This document shows, piece by piece, positions 1 to 9,687 of a stretch of 64,000 nt of DNA. A program made the translations under genes and the position numbers. The stretch comes from Symbiodinium sp. CCMP2592. Its lineage: Eukaryota; Sar; Dinophyceae; Suessiales; Symbiodiniaceae. Numbering within the stretch: position 1 is the stretch's first letter; every line of letters begins with the position of its first letter. The stretch is from NCBI GenBank assembly GCA_905221615.1, contig CAJNDT010006192.1, positions 120,001 to 184,000 on the forward strand, read 5' to 3'. The notes below the pieces were generated by a model. The model was not told the origin of the DNA. It saw only the letters and a program-made list of their open reading frames with translations, and did not search any database.

Positions 1-170
1 CGCGCTTCGGGAGCACTACCGTGCCTCCCTAGCCGCTCCCGTCAAAGACATGTAGAGCGGATACGCCACCCTGTCGTCTCATCGGAAAGCAGCTAGGTGC
101 TGCGACCAAAACTGAAGTTGCCACAGGTGGCTAGAAGGGCGGAGCGCAGTCCGCGACTTCTAGTCCACGG
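1..170. other. left-edge flank, no gene recognised
   Basis: This is the stretch downstream (minus sense) of the PLD-like open frame. I see no open frame, promoter or terminator that I can support. If the retroelement is complete, further domains would lie beyond the window edge. Confidence 0.3.
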
Positions 171-3100
171 TCACTGCGGCTCCACGTTGGGTTGCGCGGC
201 GGGCTGATGGACATTTGAGGGTTTTGCCCGCCCGCGGTGGTTCCGCTGAGGTGCTTCGAACTCCTCGAGCTTCAGCGCCTTGGACCACTCGGTGCCAAAC
301 GAATCTAGGCACTTTTGGCTAAATTCAGAGGTCAGCACACTGGCGACCGCGATGCCGACCTCCGCGTTGGCCCGTGAACTAGCACTAAAGTTTAGGCTTC
401 CTATCACGGCGCTAACTGTGGAGTCCGGCATCGTCACGAGCACCGTCTTGGCGTGGTGGATGCCCGCGAGGCCTGCGCCGATGCTCACGTCCGTGCGGTT
501 CTCGGCGGCGTAAGCCGCCTTGACCGAGGTGCCCTTGCCGACACGGACCTGGACGCCAGCCGCCCCTAGCTCCTTGAGGGACTGCAGCTGGAGCTTGGTC
601 CGGCGCGTCTGCGAGTTGTCGGCAAGCACGTGGGCTCGGGCGCCTCGCTCCAGCGAGGACACGAGGGCTCCAACCAAAGGCTTGCTATCGAAGCTGTAGG
701 CTCGCACGTAAACGTGGTCCCCATGCCCAGCGTCCGATAGCATCGTTTGTACCACAGCGTGATACTCCTGAAGGGTCAGAAACTTGACCCCGGCTCGCTC
801 GAAGCCGTCAGGGATCGGGAAGTCTCTGACACGCCGTGCCTGGCTCGACATGGGAGCTGTCGGAGCCGGAGACGCCGCAGAGGTACCCTGGCGGGAAGCC
901 TCCGCTGCAGGCGTCTTCGGAACAGTCTCTGTCGGAGGCGCCGACACTGTGGCCACCTCGTGGCGGCCTCTGAGCTTGGTAACGCCGTCAAGGCAACCCT
1001 CGGACGGGTTCCCGACATTCCGAGCTCTTTCAGAGAGCGATCTCGCTTTCGACACCATGCCGGCAAGGCACCCCTGTTCCAGGGCCGGCGCGCCGAGGAT
1101 CGCACGGGCGCGTCTAGTCGCGGCCGAGGCGACGGACAGCGTTGGGGCAGCGCTCGCGCCTGTCATGGCCACGAGTTGCCCCGCAGCTTCAACAGCGCGT
1201 TCTATGTGACCACAACGTCCCTCGTTGAGGAATGCCTTGCAGTCGCAGCCTGCGCCGTCCGCGACCGACCCGACCTTCACAAGAACCCTGTGTGCTCCGG
1301 CCTTAGTCTTTGATGCAACCTCAAAGACAGCCTCCCGGCCTTCGAGCGACACCAGAACAGCATGCCCAAAGGGGTTACCGTTCATGGCGTGCATTAGCCG
1401 GTTAGTGGCGACACGTCCGGCCCACCACAGCACTACGGCCGCGAACGTCCACAGTAGGACGACGGCCGTCAAGCCAACCACGCGGACACCCCGAACGAGG
1501 ATACCAGAGGATTCCTCGATGAGGTCCTCCGCCGCAGTGGCAACGGCAGTGAGGCTCACGTGTGCCACCTCTCTGGCACCGCGCTCAACAGTGAAGAGGG
1601 TAGGCGCCAGCGCAGCGGCCACCAAACCCGTCTTCCATCCAATGTTGCCCGTTGTGGCGTGGGCTGCGCGAGTGCGCGCTCTCCTGGAGAGAGCCCAGCT
1701 GGAGACCGCAGCGCCTATCGAGCGCACGGCCCCAAGGAACCCACCACGGTTCGAGGGCCCGGAAGAGACAGCGGGGCGAGAAGAAACGGCAGGGGCCTCG
1801 GGCGCCACTCTGTGGCCACCCGGGCCACGCAGTGGGAGCGTGAGGGCGGGCTGCCCAGCACGCTCGCCGAGTCGGGAGGAGTATGCCAGTACGGCAGCAC
1901 CTCCGGCCCACCATCCTCGGTTGCCGTAGCGGTTCGAGCTTCCCCTTCCACCACCTTTGCCACCACCCTTGCTGCCAGAGCTGCGGCCCCCACTGGGTGC
2001 ACCGCGCCCGGAGGAAGGTTGGCTCCACCAGGCTCGGGCAGAGTCTTTAGAGAGCTCTGCCTGCCTGCGCTTTTCAGCGCGGAGCCTCTTCCGTCCGGAG
2101 CGGAGGAATTTCCTCGCATGCTCCGCAAGGGGATCGGCGTTGAGGGAACGCTCGATACGTTCCATCTTCGTGCCCTCGCTCTCTTCCGACGAAGAAGCAG
2201 CTTCATCGTCGCCTTCCTGGGGCGGCATGCCGTGGGTTATGAACGACGCGCCCGACTTAGGGCCACTGCACTTAAAGCACAGTTTGCGCCATAACATGGT
2301 CCTCTCTTGGCATGTGTCCCGCCCACAGGTCCAGTAGGCGTTGGACATTGCGGCGGCGATCGCGTCCGAACGCTTCGCATAAAGGTACTCCTTTATGCGT
2401 TCCTTATGTTCATCGAGCCAGACCTCGATGAACCACGCCGGCGCCGTTCGCATGTCCACCGGCGTGCTCCAGTACAGGCTGTCCTCGAAGATCCCCACAC
2501 AGGGGGCACCTCCGAGCTCCTCGGAATCATGGTGCCGGCAGGTATTGCGTTCTGGTGGGTTCGCACGCCCACAAGTAAAGCAATCCCACCAGCCCCAAGG
2601 CCAGACCTTGCCTGTGAGGAGCGGAACGCGCTCGGGTGTCGGTCCAAGCTCGTTTTCATCGTAATGGGGCCAGATTTCAAACACTGGCCTGTTCGACAAA
2701 ATCGCAGCCTGGTAGACGAACGCGCGCCTCCGGCGCCGCGCCAACGCGAGGAGCTGCTCGAGCGTATGCTCACCACCGCCTCGGAAGAATTCCCTGATCT
2801 GTTCATCATGTTGGAGATCAAGGGGGACCGTGAGCCTGGGATCCACGTCGCGGGCGCCGGCCCTTCCAGGCCCCGGCGGTGGAGTCGCATCCCAGTCCAC
2901 GTCGCGCCAATCGGCCCCGGGAACCTCGTTCGAGAGTCCGTAAACCCCCGAAACTCGGTGTTGGGGAGCCGGCGACTCCATGGTATCCTGCCATGTTGTG
3001 AATCGCTTCTTGGGCGGCGGCGGTCCCTCCGGCTCCGAGGGTCGCCGCTTGTCTGTGCTCGACGGAGCAGCGGCCCCGCTGGCACCTTCTTCGGCACCTG

Positions 3101-3695
3101 CCTCGCCACTAGACGAGGGAGCCGCGCCTGTCCCGGCCGCGGCTCCTGCAGGGCCGGCTGGTGCCGAGGGCGCTTCTTCCGTCTTGGTGGTGGCCCGCTT
3201 GGCCGCGGGGCCTTGACGCTCAGAGCCGCTCTCCTCAACGGCGCGCTTGAGGGAGGAGAGGGACTTAGCCTCTGCTGTCCCCTTTTCCTCCTTGGTCACT
3301 GCAGGAAGGCGGGTGTCGCGCCGTGCCTCAGGAGCCGCAGCCGCGGCCTCCTGGGCCGAAGCAGCAAGCTCCTCCTTGGCGCGTGCCGCCGCTCTTTCCC
3401 GTGCCAAGCCTGCCTTCATAGACTCCGCGAGGCTAGGGATCCGGACCTCCGGACTCCCCGCCTCAGCTGGGGGAGTCACGTTGGCCGCAGGCGCTGCAGA
3501 GGAGGAAGACGCCTCCTGAGAGGCATCCGGAGGAGCAGGAGCCATCTCCTGATCCTCGGCATGCGTCGCCGAAGATGGCGGAGCTTTCTTCTTAGGGCTG
3601 GAAGCCTGAGGCTCCGCACCCCATCGTGGATCAGGCGGGGTTCCAGTCCTCTGGACACCCCCCTTCTCTCGAGGGAGCAGATCCGTTTCCAGCAT
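171..3695 (-). CDS. retroelement-type protein: zinc fingers, SWIM finger, PLD-like domain
   Basis: An open frame of 1174 codons; ATG at 3693-3695, stop TGA at 171-173. The first ~330 residues are low-complexity Ala/Pro/Glu. Two cysteine clusters follow (about 370-400 with CFTCG, and 454-480 with TCGRDTC and CFKC), then a Gly/Arg/Ser stretch typical of RNA binders. A hydrophobic segment (about 740-765) comes next, then a SWIM-type CxC...CxH finger (about 815-827). The C-terminal ~200 residues match the phospholipase-D/Nuc fold: HHAK at about 1080 and GSLNFS about 19 residues later form one HxK...GSxN half-site, as in Nuc or Zucchini-type nucleases that dimerise. Activity on nucleic acid rather than lipid is inference. 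The frame is the same as the upstream open frame, separated by one TAG. Confidence 0.75.
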   Translation of the reverse strand: MLETDLLPREKGGVQRTGTPPDPRWGAEPQASSPKKKAPPSSATHAEDQEMAPAPPDASQEASSSSAAPAANVTPPAEAGSPEVRIPSLAESMKAGLARERAAARAKEELAASAQEAAAAAPEARRDTRLPAVTKEEKGTAEAKSLSSLKRAVEESGSERQGPAAKRATTKTEEAPSAPAGPAGAAAGTGAAPSSSGEAGAEEGASGAAAPSSTDKRRPSEPEGPPPPKKRFTTWQDTMESPAPQHRVSGVYGLSNEVPGADWRDVDWDATPPPGPGRAGARDVDPRLTVPLDLQHDEQIREFFRGGGEHTLEQLLALARRRRRAFVYQAAILSNRPVFEIWPHYDENELGPTPERVPLLTGKVWPWGWWDCFTCGRANPPERNTCRHHDSEELGGAPCVGIFEDSLYWSTPVDMRTAPAWFIEVWLDEHKERIKEYLYAKRSDAIAAAMSNAYWTCGRDTCQERTMLWRKLCFKCSGPKSGASFITHGMPPQEGDDEAASSSEESEGTKMERIERSLNADPLAEHARKFLRSGRKRLRAEKRRQAELSKDSARAWWSQPSSGRGAPSGGRSSGSKGGGKGGGRGSSNRYGNRGWWAGGAAVLAYSSRLGERAGQPALTLPLRGPGGHRVAPEAPAVSSRPAVSSGPSNRGGFLGAVRSIGAAVSSWALSRRARTRAAHATTGNIGWKTGLVAAALAPTLFTVERGAREVAHVSLTAVATAAEDLIEESSGILVRGVRVVGLTAVVLLWTFAAVVLWWAGRVATNRLMHAMNGNPFGHAVLVSLEGREAVFEVASKTKAGAHRVLVKVGSVADGAGCDCKAFLNEGRCGHIERAVEAAGQLVAMTGASAAPTLSVASAATRRARAILGAPALEQGCLAGMVSKARSLSERARNVGNPSEGCLDGVTKLRGRHEVATVSAPPTETVPKTPAAEASRQGTSAASPAPTAPMSSQARRVRDFPIPDGFERAGVKFLTLQEYHAVVQTMLSDAGHGDHVYVRAYSFDSKPLVGALVSSLERGARAHVLADNSQTRRTKLQLQSLKELGAAGVQVRVGKGTSVKAAYAAENRTDVSIGAGLAGIHHAKTVLVTMPDSTVSAVIGSLNFSASSRANAEVGIAVASVLTSEFSQKCLDSFGTEWSKALKLEEFEAPQRNHRGRAKPSNVHQPAAQPNVEPQ

Positions 3696-3707
3696 AGGGG
3701 GATCTAT

Positions 3708-3710
3708 CTA
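3708..3710 (-). other. in-frame TAG between two open frames
   Basis: The TAG ends the C2H2 open frame. After four further sense codons in the same frame, the ATG of the next open frame (3693-3695) follows. It could be a nonsense mutation in one polyprotein, a read-through stop or a genuine gene end. Confidence 0.6.
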
Positions 3711-5627
3711 CAGTTGGGTGTCAGTCTGCTTTGCGATAGGGTTCAAGACACCCGCGGCGAGCTTTTCTTCTCTGAGCCCATCGTGGGCGTTCCAGATAAG
3801 GTCTGAAAAGGTTTCCCTCATCGCTTGGACGTGCTCCCTCGGGGTATCTTCACGGGGAGCGTCCACGTCCGGATCTTGGGGCTCCAAAAGCTCGTCGGGG
3901 AACGCCGGAGGAGGCGGTTCAACATCTTCGGGAACCTCTCCGGATCTCCCCTGCTCTTCGTGAATCGCCTCCAACGCTTCGCCCAGCGGGGTCTCGTCCC
4001 TAAACAAGTGACGGTAGGGACTCGGAGCTGCGGCGTTGGGCATCATGAAGTCCGTCTCCTCGTACGCTGGCACGAGAATGGTACTCGGGTAGCGCACGGG
4101 AGGCTTCGCCCGCTGCACCGGCCTCCGGTCAAGGCGATACGTGCGCCAGAGACCATCGGAAGTGACACAAGGCGCCCCATCCGGGAGCCGCCTGAAATCA
4201 CGCAGCTCCGCCCCGATGCGATCACAGAAGCGGTCCGGGTTGGAGATATGCGTAAACCGGCCCCGGTCAGCCTCAAAGACCCAGACACGGTCTCTGTGGT
4301 CTCTGCGAGCTTCTCCGTGGCGGAAGCGTCTCAGAGCCACAGCGGCTTCTCCAAAGAACGCATCGTCGCACGGGGCCGGCACCATGTTCGCCGGAAGGCC
4401 CCTTCCGTGGACAGCCGCTCGGTGGTACGCGGCTTCGTACTCGTGCTCGAATTCGGCACGGCACCCGCGGATACCACACTTGTGGCCGGACCCACGGGAA
4501 GGAACCCTTCTAGGGTCTCCGTTCCCAATCTCCTCGGGGGTAGGGCAACCAGCCACGCCCCCGCCATGGATCGCACTCCGGTCGGGGGTGTCCCCGAGAT
4601 CGACGAATTCCCCAGGCACTGCAGCCTCCTCGGGAATCGGATCCACACTGAAAGGCACAAAGGTGTGCCGCGCAGGAGACTTCGGAGCGGGCCGTTCTTG
4701 GCTTGCCGACCGACGCTCCACGGATGCTATGAAATCGTCGATCCCGCGGAGGATGGCCTCAGTCTTGGCCCGTTCCTCCTCGGTCTCCTCTGGGACGGCC
4801 GTACCTCCTTCTCGGGAGCCCTCTGGGCCTCCCGTGGAGGCCGAGCTCGCAGAAGGGGCTTCAGCACTAGGAACGGCCCCCTTCGGAGCGGCCTTGAGCG
4901 GAGGCCCACCAAGCTTAGGCGGGATAGGGCCTTGGTAAGGCCCGGGCCCCAGCCCTCCATGAGGCAAGGGCCTTTCCGACCGGTTCCTCGCAGCAGGTGG
5001 CGGAGGAGGAGATCGCGCGATGGGCGGCTCAGCCGGCCCACCCAGCAACCATCCAGGCCTGGTGATCAAGAACTCCTCGGCCCTCTCGGTTTCCATGATC
5101 AGGAACGGCGGTGGAGGCCTGACCCCTTTCGGCGTCGGGCCAGGCTTCACCGTGACCATTCCTTCCGGAACGGCTGGCCTCTTCGGCGGCGGCTTCGGGT
5201 TCGCCTTCTTGCTGAAGTTCTTCGGGTGGAACAAATCCGCTGGAGTAAGCGTACGGTCCGCCTCCATCGGCTGATCCCCAGGCGCTGCACCGGCACCCTC
5301 AGGGTCCCCGGGCGCGGCCTGAGGATCCTCAGGCAGCTCATCCCGGGCCCTGGGCGGCGTCTTGTAGCGGATCGTGTCCGCAGGCGGTGCTTCGGGAGGC
5401 ACCTTTTGAGGGGGGCGGTGTGATCTTCCCCGCTCCTGTTCCCCTGCCGAAGGCGCTCCCTCTGTGGCCACCTTGGGGGTAGGCTTTAGTTTGCCTTCCC
5501 GCCCTGGCGGCGGCCTATCATCGACCGTCCTGGACCGATGCAGCGCAGAGGGCATCCCACGGGGACCACCCTCCTTAGGTGGTCCAGGCGGGGGTCCCGC
5601 CGGCATTGCCGAGCTCTTGGCCCGCAC
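3708..5627 (-). CDS. Pro-rich retroelement-type protein with C2H2 finger
   Basis: The stretch is open from just after the TAA at 5796-5798 to the TAG at 3708. The 5627 codon is GTG, the first ATG lies at about 5606, and the frame stays open upstream to 5795, so no start is certain. Most of the protein is Pro/Gly/Glu-rich and disordered. About residues 384-410 hold one C-x4-C-x12-H-x4-H unit, a C2H2-like finger. The C-terminal third is more ordered (HLFRDETPLGEALEAIHEEQ). It lies between the Tpt1-like and the PLD-like segments in the same frame, so it may be a middle part of one polyprotein. Gag-like RNA binding is only a guess. Confidence 0.6.
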   Translation of the reverse strand: MRAKSSAMPAGPPPGPPKEGGPRGMPSALHRSRTVDDRPPPGREGKLKPTPKVATEGAPSAGEQERGRSHRPPQKVPPEAPPADTIRYKTPPRARDELPEDPQAAPGDPEGAGAAPGDQPMEADRTLTPADLFHPKNFSKKANPKPPPKRPAVPEGMVTVKPGPTPKGVRPPPPFLIMETERAEEFLITRPGWLLGGPAEPPIARSPPPPPAARNRSERPLPHGGLGPGPYQGPIPPKLGGPPLKAAPKGAVPSAEAPSASSASTGGPEGSREGGTAVPEETEEERAKTEAILRGIDDFIASVERRSASQERPAPKSPARHTFVPFSVDPIPEEAAVPGEFVDLGDTPDRSAIHGGGVAGCPTPEEIGNGDPRRVPSRGSGHKCGIRGCRAEFEHEYEAAYHRAAVHGRGLPANMVPAPCDDAFFGEAAVALRRFRHGEARRDHRDRVWVFEADRGRFTHISNPDRFCDRIGAELRDFRRLPDGAPCVTSDGLWRTYRLDRRPVQRAKPPVRYPSTILVPAYEETDFMMPNAAAPSPYRHLFRDETPLGEALEAIHEEQGRSGEVPEDVEPPPPAFPDELLEPQDPDVDAPREDTPREHVQAMRETFSDLIWNAHDGLREEKLAAGVLNPIAKQTDTQL

Positions 5628-5795
5628 CTCAACTTCCAGCTCGGAAGACGAGTCCTCGTCACCGATATAGTAGTTGACCGGGCCGGCTCCGCCAGGCGGC
5701 GCCGACTGCTCTCTGCGGACTCCGCTCCCGGGCTCCGCATCATCGACCCACCGCAGGGTGTTACCCTGACGCTCTGCAAGCGAGAGGTCGAAGAC

Positions 5796-6752
5796 TTAAC
5801 AGCCGGGTTGCACCGTGAGGATTCGGAGGATGCATTCTGGAGGGACACGCCCTGTCAGAACACATCCGTCTGTCCCTCTCCAGACGGGCACCCCGGAAGC
5901 CCTTAGGAGCTCGAGGTTCGAGACCACAAGACAGGTCGAGTTCGTTCTAAAGCCCGACGTACTGTCCCGCTGTCTTGGGTACCCGGGCCCGATCACCCAA
6001 TGGACAGTCAGGCGCGGGCCGTTTCCGCCTCCCGGGAGGAGGCCGTCGCGGCCGATCCGCCGCGCATGAAACACCTCTGTGCCATGACAGAGGGTGGAGC
6101 CTCCGTACTCTACCGAGAGCTCACTCATGCCGGCCTCATCGAGGCCGTCTCCATACACGGTGCCCGCGGTCAATCCTGACCCACGGCCGTGTCCCTGGAG
6201 AGCCCGGATCCGGCCATCGACCAGCTCCAGCCGCTGCTTCTCCCGACCGCCAGCCGCGTTTTCCAGATCACTCGCCGCACCTGCCTCGATCGCGGACGAA
6301 GTGATCTGGAGCTTCTCGGCTACGGCGGATACGCTAATCCAGCCCCCTTCGCCGAGATGGCCCTGCAGGCCGAATTTGCCGTGGCGGAGGGCTTGCGTAA
6401 GCGCCCTCTGGCAAACCGCGGGGTTCTCTAGCCACACCAACGGCTGCCATCGTGAGTTGCTATCACGACCGCCTTTCCCTTCGTTCCCGCGTCTGCGGCC
6501 ACCTCCCATGGCGCCCCTCGCGGCTCCCTGGCCCACGAAGGGCCCGGCACACGGAGGAAAAAGTGGGAGTGGCTCCGCGACCAGCCGGTCCACGGAGGAC
6601 CCACCGGCAGCGAAGGAAAGAGGGGTACACGCGACCTCCCGGCCCACGTGTGACAAAGCACACCGCGAGGCGCAAGAAGCCGATGGCAAGGGCCCGCGCG
6701 GCCCGTCGCAAGCTACTGGGCTACTCGTCTTGAGCCCACGCTGCGCGGCCAT
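5796..6752 (-). CDS. RNA 2'-phosphotransferase-like protein (Tpt1/KptA family)
   Basis: The 318-residue reading starts at the ATG at 6750-6752, chosen because it directly follows a polypyrimidine/CAG acceptor-like tract; the frame is open further upstream. Residues ~101-315 show the Tpt1/KptA pattern: ALRHG (121-125), RALQGH (183-188), LCHGT (221-225), GFR (267-269) and a C-terminal GCVLTG (296-301). Tpt1 enzymes remove the internal 2'-phosphate left by tRNA ligation, passing it to NAD+ as ADP-ribose 1'',2''-cyclic phosphate. The family's conserved Arg/His positions are present, so it may be active. The N-terminal 100 residues are low complexity. The stop TAA (5796) is followed in the same frame by the C2H2 open frame. 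Family assignment is by motif reading; a role in the retroelement cycle is inference. Confidence 0.72.
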   Translation of the reverse strand: MAAQRGLKTSSPVACDGPRGPLPSASCASRCALSHVGREVACTPLSFAAGGSSVDRLVAEPLPLFPPCAGPFVGQGAARGAMGGGRRRGNEGKGGRDSNSRWQPLVWLENPAVCQRALTQALRHGKFGLQGHLGEGGWISVSAVAEKLQITSSAIEAGAASDLENAAGGREKQRLELVDGRIRALQGHGRGSGLTAGTVYGDGLDEAGMSELSVEYGGSTLCHGTEVFHARRIGRDGLLPGGGNGPRLTVHWVIGPGYPRQRDSTSGFRTNSTCLVVSNLELLRASGVPVWRGTDGCVLTGRVPPECILRILTVQPGC

Positions 6753-7076
6753 GTCCTGAAAGGCAGGGGGTTCAAGGGGGCTGCACAGAGAGAGGGGGTA
6801 GGGATCACACTCAGCACGACCTACACCCTGGACTACCTCACTACACCCTTGCTGCAGCACGCACGCAACGAGTAGTAGCATAGAAAGGAGGTAGCGACCC
6901 ACGGGCGTACAGGCCTGCGTCCGAGCTGCCCCCCACGTTCCCCCCCGAACCCCCCGGACGCGGCACACTAAGACCCCGAACCCTAACCTAGACCCCGCGG
7001 TCAAGACACAAGCGGTCAAGACGAACACAAGCGAGTTAGGGTATAGGGCTCTTGTGGTGTGGTTAGTGTCCGTTAG
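6753..7076 (-). promoter_or_regulatory. spacer with splice-acceptor-like tracts before the Tpt1 ORF
   Basis: On the minus strand two pyrimidine tracts end in CAG: TACCCCCTCTCTCTGTGCAG (ending 6781) and CCCCTGCCTTTCAG (ending 6756), the second only three bases before ATG. This is what a spliced-leader trans-splicing acceptor upstream of a dinoflagellate gene looks like. The rest holds AACCCTAA-like stretches and reads open by chance into the RT frame. It is probably a 3'UTR/5'UTR junction between two units. Confidence 0.45.
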
Positions 7077-9374
7077 GGATTCATCGTGTTTTGCTTTTGC
7101 TTTAGGCGCGACCTTCCGGTCCGCGTCAGGCGGACTGGAGCTCGAGCCGTCGCGGCCTCGAGCGCCTAAGGCTTCAAGGGCGGAAGCGGCGGTCTGAGGC
7201 GCGGAGCGGCTGCCCCTCCGGCACGCCGTCCTTATCTCCTCCTCTGCCTCCGCATCCGTGAGGAAACGGCCGTCAACGACCCTACCTGTACGAACCGTCA
7301 GGTCGTCGACATAGGCCACCCATTCCTTAGTGAACCTAAGCCTTCGATTGCGACCCGGCGCATACGCGCGGTCCACGCCGTAGTTAAAATCGTCGGGACC
7401 ATTGACAGGCCCGAAGGTAAGCCCAATAGGGAGGTACTTACCGCTACGCGCAACAATGGCAAGAACCTCCCTGGCACGCTTCGTGTTGCGGAGCTGATTG
7501 AACCCGGAAACCGCATCAACGAAGCTATACCAGACTGATCCTACCGCTGCAGCGAGCACATCCGTGCTCCGCCGGCAGTAGTAAGTGGATCTCTTCCCCC
7601 TGGCGTTTACCCTGCGGTAATCTACCACCAAGCGGCGTTTCCTCGCCCGCTTGTGGGAAGGCATCTCCTTCGTAGGGAAAGGGGCCGAACCCCAGGCCGA
7701 AGGGCCTCGCACAAGCTGCCCTCTCTGGACCTCCTCCTCAAGCCGGTCATAAACCCACTGCGCCGCTTCCCCGCGGAGCGCATGGGGCTGAGAGCTGACC
7801 GGAGGCCCCGTAGGGACGCAGTCGGGCGCAAACTTCCGGACCGTGGTACGCGCCGTACCTTCGACCCAGAATGCAGCGGCCTTCCGGCCCACCGTCTCCT
7901 TAATGGCTGCGAGATCAGCCTCGGTGAGCCCCGGACGGTTCTCCGTAGGGCCCAACCTGAGGCCTTCAATGACCTGCGCCTTATACTCTGGCGTACGGCG
8001 GGGGTCGGCAGCCACAGCCTGGCCTGCCAACGCATAGACCTCCAGGTCCGCGAAGACACCATCCCAATCCTTGGCGTCTGCCTTCGACCGCCAGTGAGCA
8101 TCCATCTTCCTGGAGAACTCCAGAACTTCAGCCTCCATCTTCGCTCTCTCGTGAGGGGAGAGGTCCTCGCCAGACTTAACGTCCGGCAACGGTACCTCCG
8201 GAGCGGAAGGCTTCGCAGGCTCAGCCGGCGGCTGGCCGCTCACTGAGCAAATGCTGTCGTAGCAAGGGGGCTGGTCGCCCCTCAGACCAGCATCCGCCAG
8301 GCACCGGCACAAGGCCGGAGCGAGCACCCTCGAAGAGGTCCGGGCCTTCGCGTGCTGATGGGCTACCCTGCCCAAAGCGTCAGGCTTTGCACAGCGAACG
8401 CAAACCGAATCCATCTTGAAGTTGGAAAGACAGATCAGCGCTCCTTCCGAATGCTTAGAACCCCTAGGAACTGATCCCAAGAGCTGACATCGATCAGCTC
8501 GGCCGAAAGCCCAAGGGAACTTCGGTTCTGAAAGCGTCCCAAACACGGGAGCCCACCCCTGGGCCTCCCAAGGCTCCCAAAGTCCTTCCTGATCTGAGAT
8601 AGTAACAAGCATCTGGCGCCCCTTCTCGGCCGCCATTGCTCCCCACCTACTGACCAGGGAGAGGAACTCCTTGGGGATACCCTTACCGGATAGGCCCACA
8701 ACGAGACACTTGGGGTCGATCGTATCGACCAGAAGGCTCAGGGCTTGCCGGTCCTCCTCTGAGGAGAAGTCCCAGCGGATCCCGTAGGAGCTGGCTCCTT
8801 GAACCGCAGCAGGAGGGCTACGCAGGCCTCCTGCCTTACTGACCTGAGTAAGCGAGTGCTCCGACACCGCTACTTCGACAAGTTCCACGTCCATACCCTC
8901 TAGGTGATCTCTGATCCACCCCTGGACCGCGGCACAGGAGCTACCTCTACCGACGATCAAGGAGGGCGCGGGAGCCTCAGCAAGGAGCTCCTTCAACGCA
9001 GCAGGGACGTCAATCGGGAAAGCTGCCACACCCACTCGGTCCGGCACGGACTCTTGCAAGGAGTAACCGGCCTTATCGAGCTTCCGGGCAGAAGACGCAG
9101 CGAGAACCCCATCCCTACTAAGATCCACCTTGGAGATAATCTCCTTCACGGTGATGGACTCTATGGCCTGTCTCGTCCCTTCGCGGGTCAGAGAACCGCC
9201 TTCGTCCAAAAAAGCAAGGTGCCACCGGACTCTGAGTCCTGAGGCGTCGGGGATGTACCGGTGGACGCCCACCTGTGCCCTGGCTTCGTCCACTTGCGTG
9301 ACCTTGCCTAGGCGACAGGTTGTAGGGCCCACTCGGGCGCCATGGTACGCAACATGGTCACCAATACGCAACAC
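7077..9374 (-). CDS. reverse transcriptase polyprotein, 5'-truncated by the gap
   Basis: The frame is open into the N gap; the codon at 9374 is GTG, so the start is artificial. Numbered from there, residues ~35-110 (HRYIPDASGLRVRWHLAFLD and following) look like the basic tail that follows integrase in dinoflagellate retroelements. Residues ~130-360 contain two possible zinc CxxC sets (CVRC, CRC). The RT follows: RLVVDYRRVN (581-590), motif A FVDAVSGF (618-625), motif B LTFGPVNGPDDF (652-663) and motif C YVDD (688-691). This is a Ty3-like core. No thumb, connection or RNase H is recognisable after residue ~720. The ordering (tail before RT) would be copia-like, but integrase itself is not visible. 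Probably the 3' remnant of an element copy. Confidence 0.75.
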
Positions 9375-9376
9375 GA

Positions 9377-9476
9377 NNNNNNNNNNNNNNNNNNNNNNNN
9401 NNNNNNNNNNNNNNNNNNNNNNNNNNNNNNNNNNNNNNNNNNNNNNNNNNNNNNNNNNNNNNNNNNNNNNNNNNNN
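9377..9476. other. assembly gap of 100 N
   Basis: Exactly 100 N, a standard placeholder for a gap of unknown size. It separates the RT polyprotein from the exons at 9477 and beyond, so their true distance and linkage are unknown. Confidence 0.98.
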
Positions 9477-9593
9477 TGCGCCATAGTTCCCATGATCTGC
9501 CTTACATCAGAAATGCCGGCCTTCGTGCACAGGTAGTGGACTCTGTTGCCATAGAAGATCCTAGGTTTGCCACGGCGGGCATACCAGCGAAGC
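9477..9593 (-). CDS. exon of hAT-like multicopy gene, cut by gap
   Basis: The exon begins after TTCCAGTAG|G and reads LRWYARRGKPRIFYG, then VHYLCTKAGISDVRQIMGTMA, into the gap. Phase fits the preceding exon: that exon ends with two bases of a codon and this one supplies the third. The 3' part of the gene is lost in the gap. Confidence 0.5.
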
Positions 9594-9687
9594 CTACTGG
9601 AACACAACCGCTATGACGACGACAAACTTGCAGGGTAGTTGCGGCTCTGGTGTCTGGATCTACTCGTAAACTAACTGGGTTGCACAC

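Noticed and set aside
747..5423. Long plus-strand open frames opposite the retroelement-type genes (up to 532 codons)
   Set aside because: Arg/Pro/Ser-rich shadow frames of GC-rich minus-strand genes with no motifs.
6731..6752. GGGCTCAAG near the Tpt1 ATG as a relic of the dinoflagellate spliced leader
   Set aside because: Only the last 8 bases match the leader end, inside the reading frame; too short to be meaningful.
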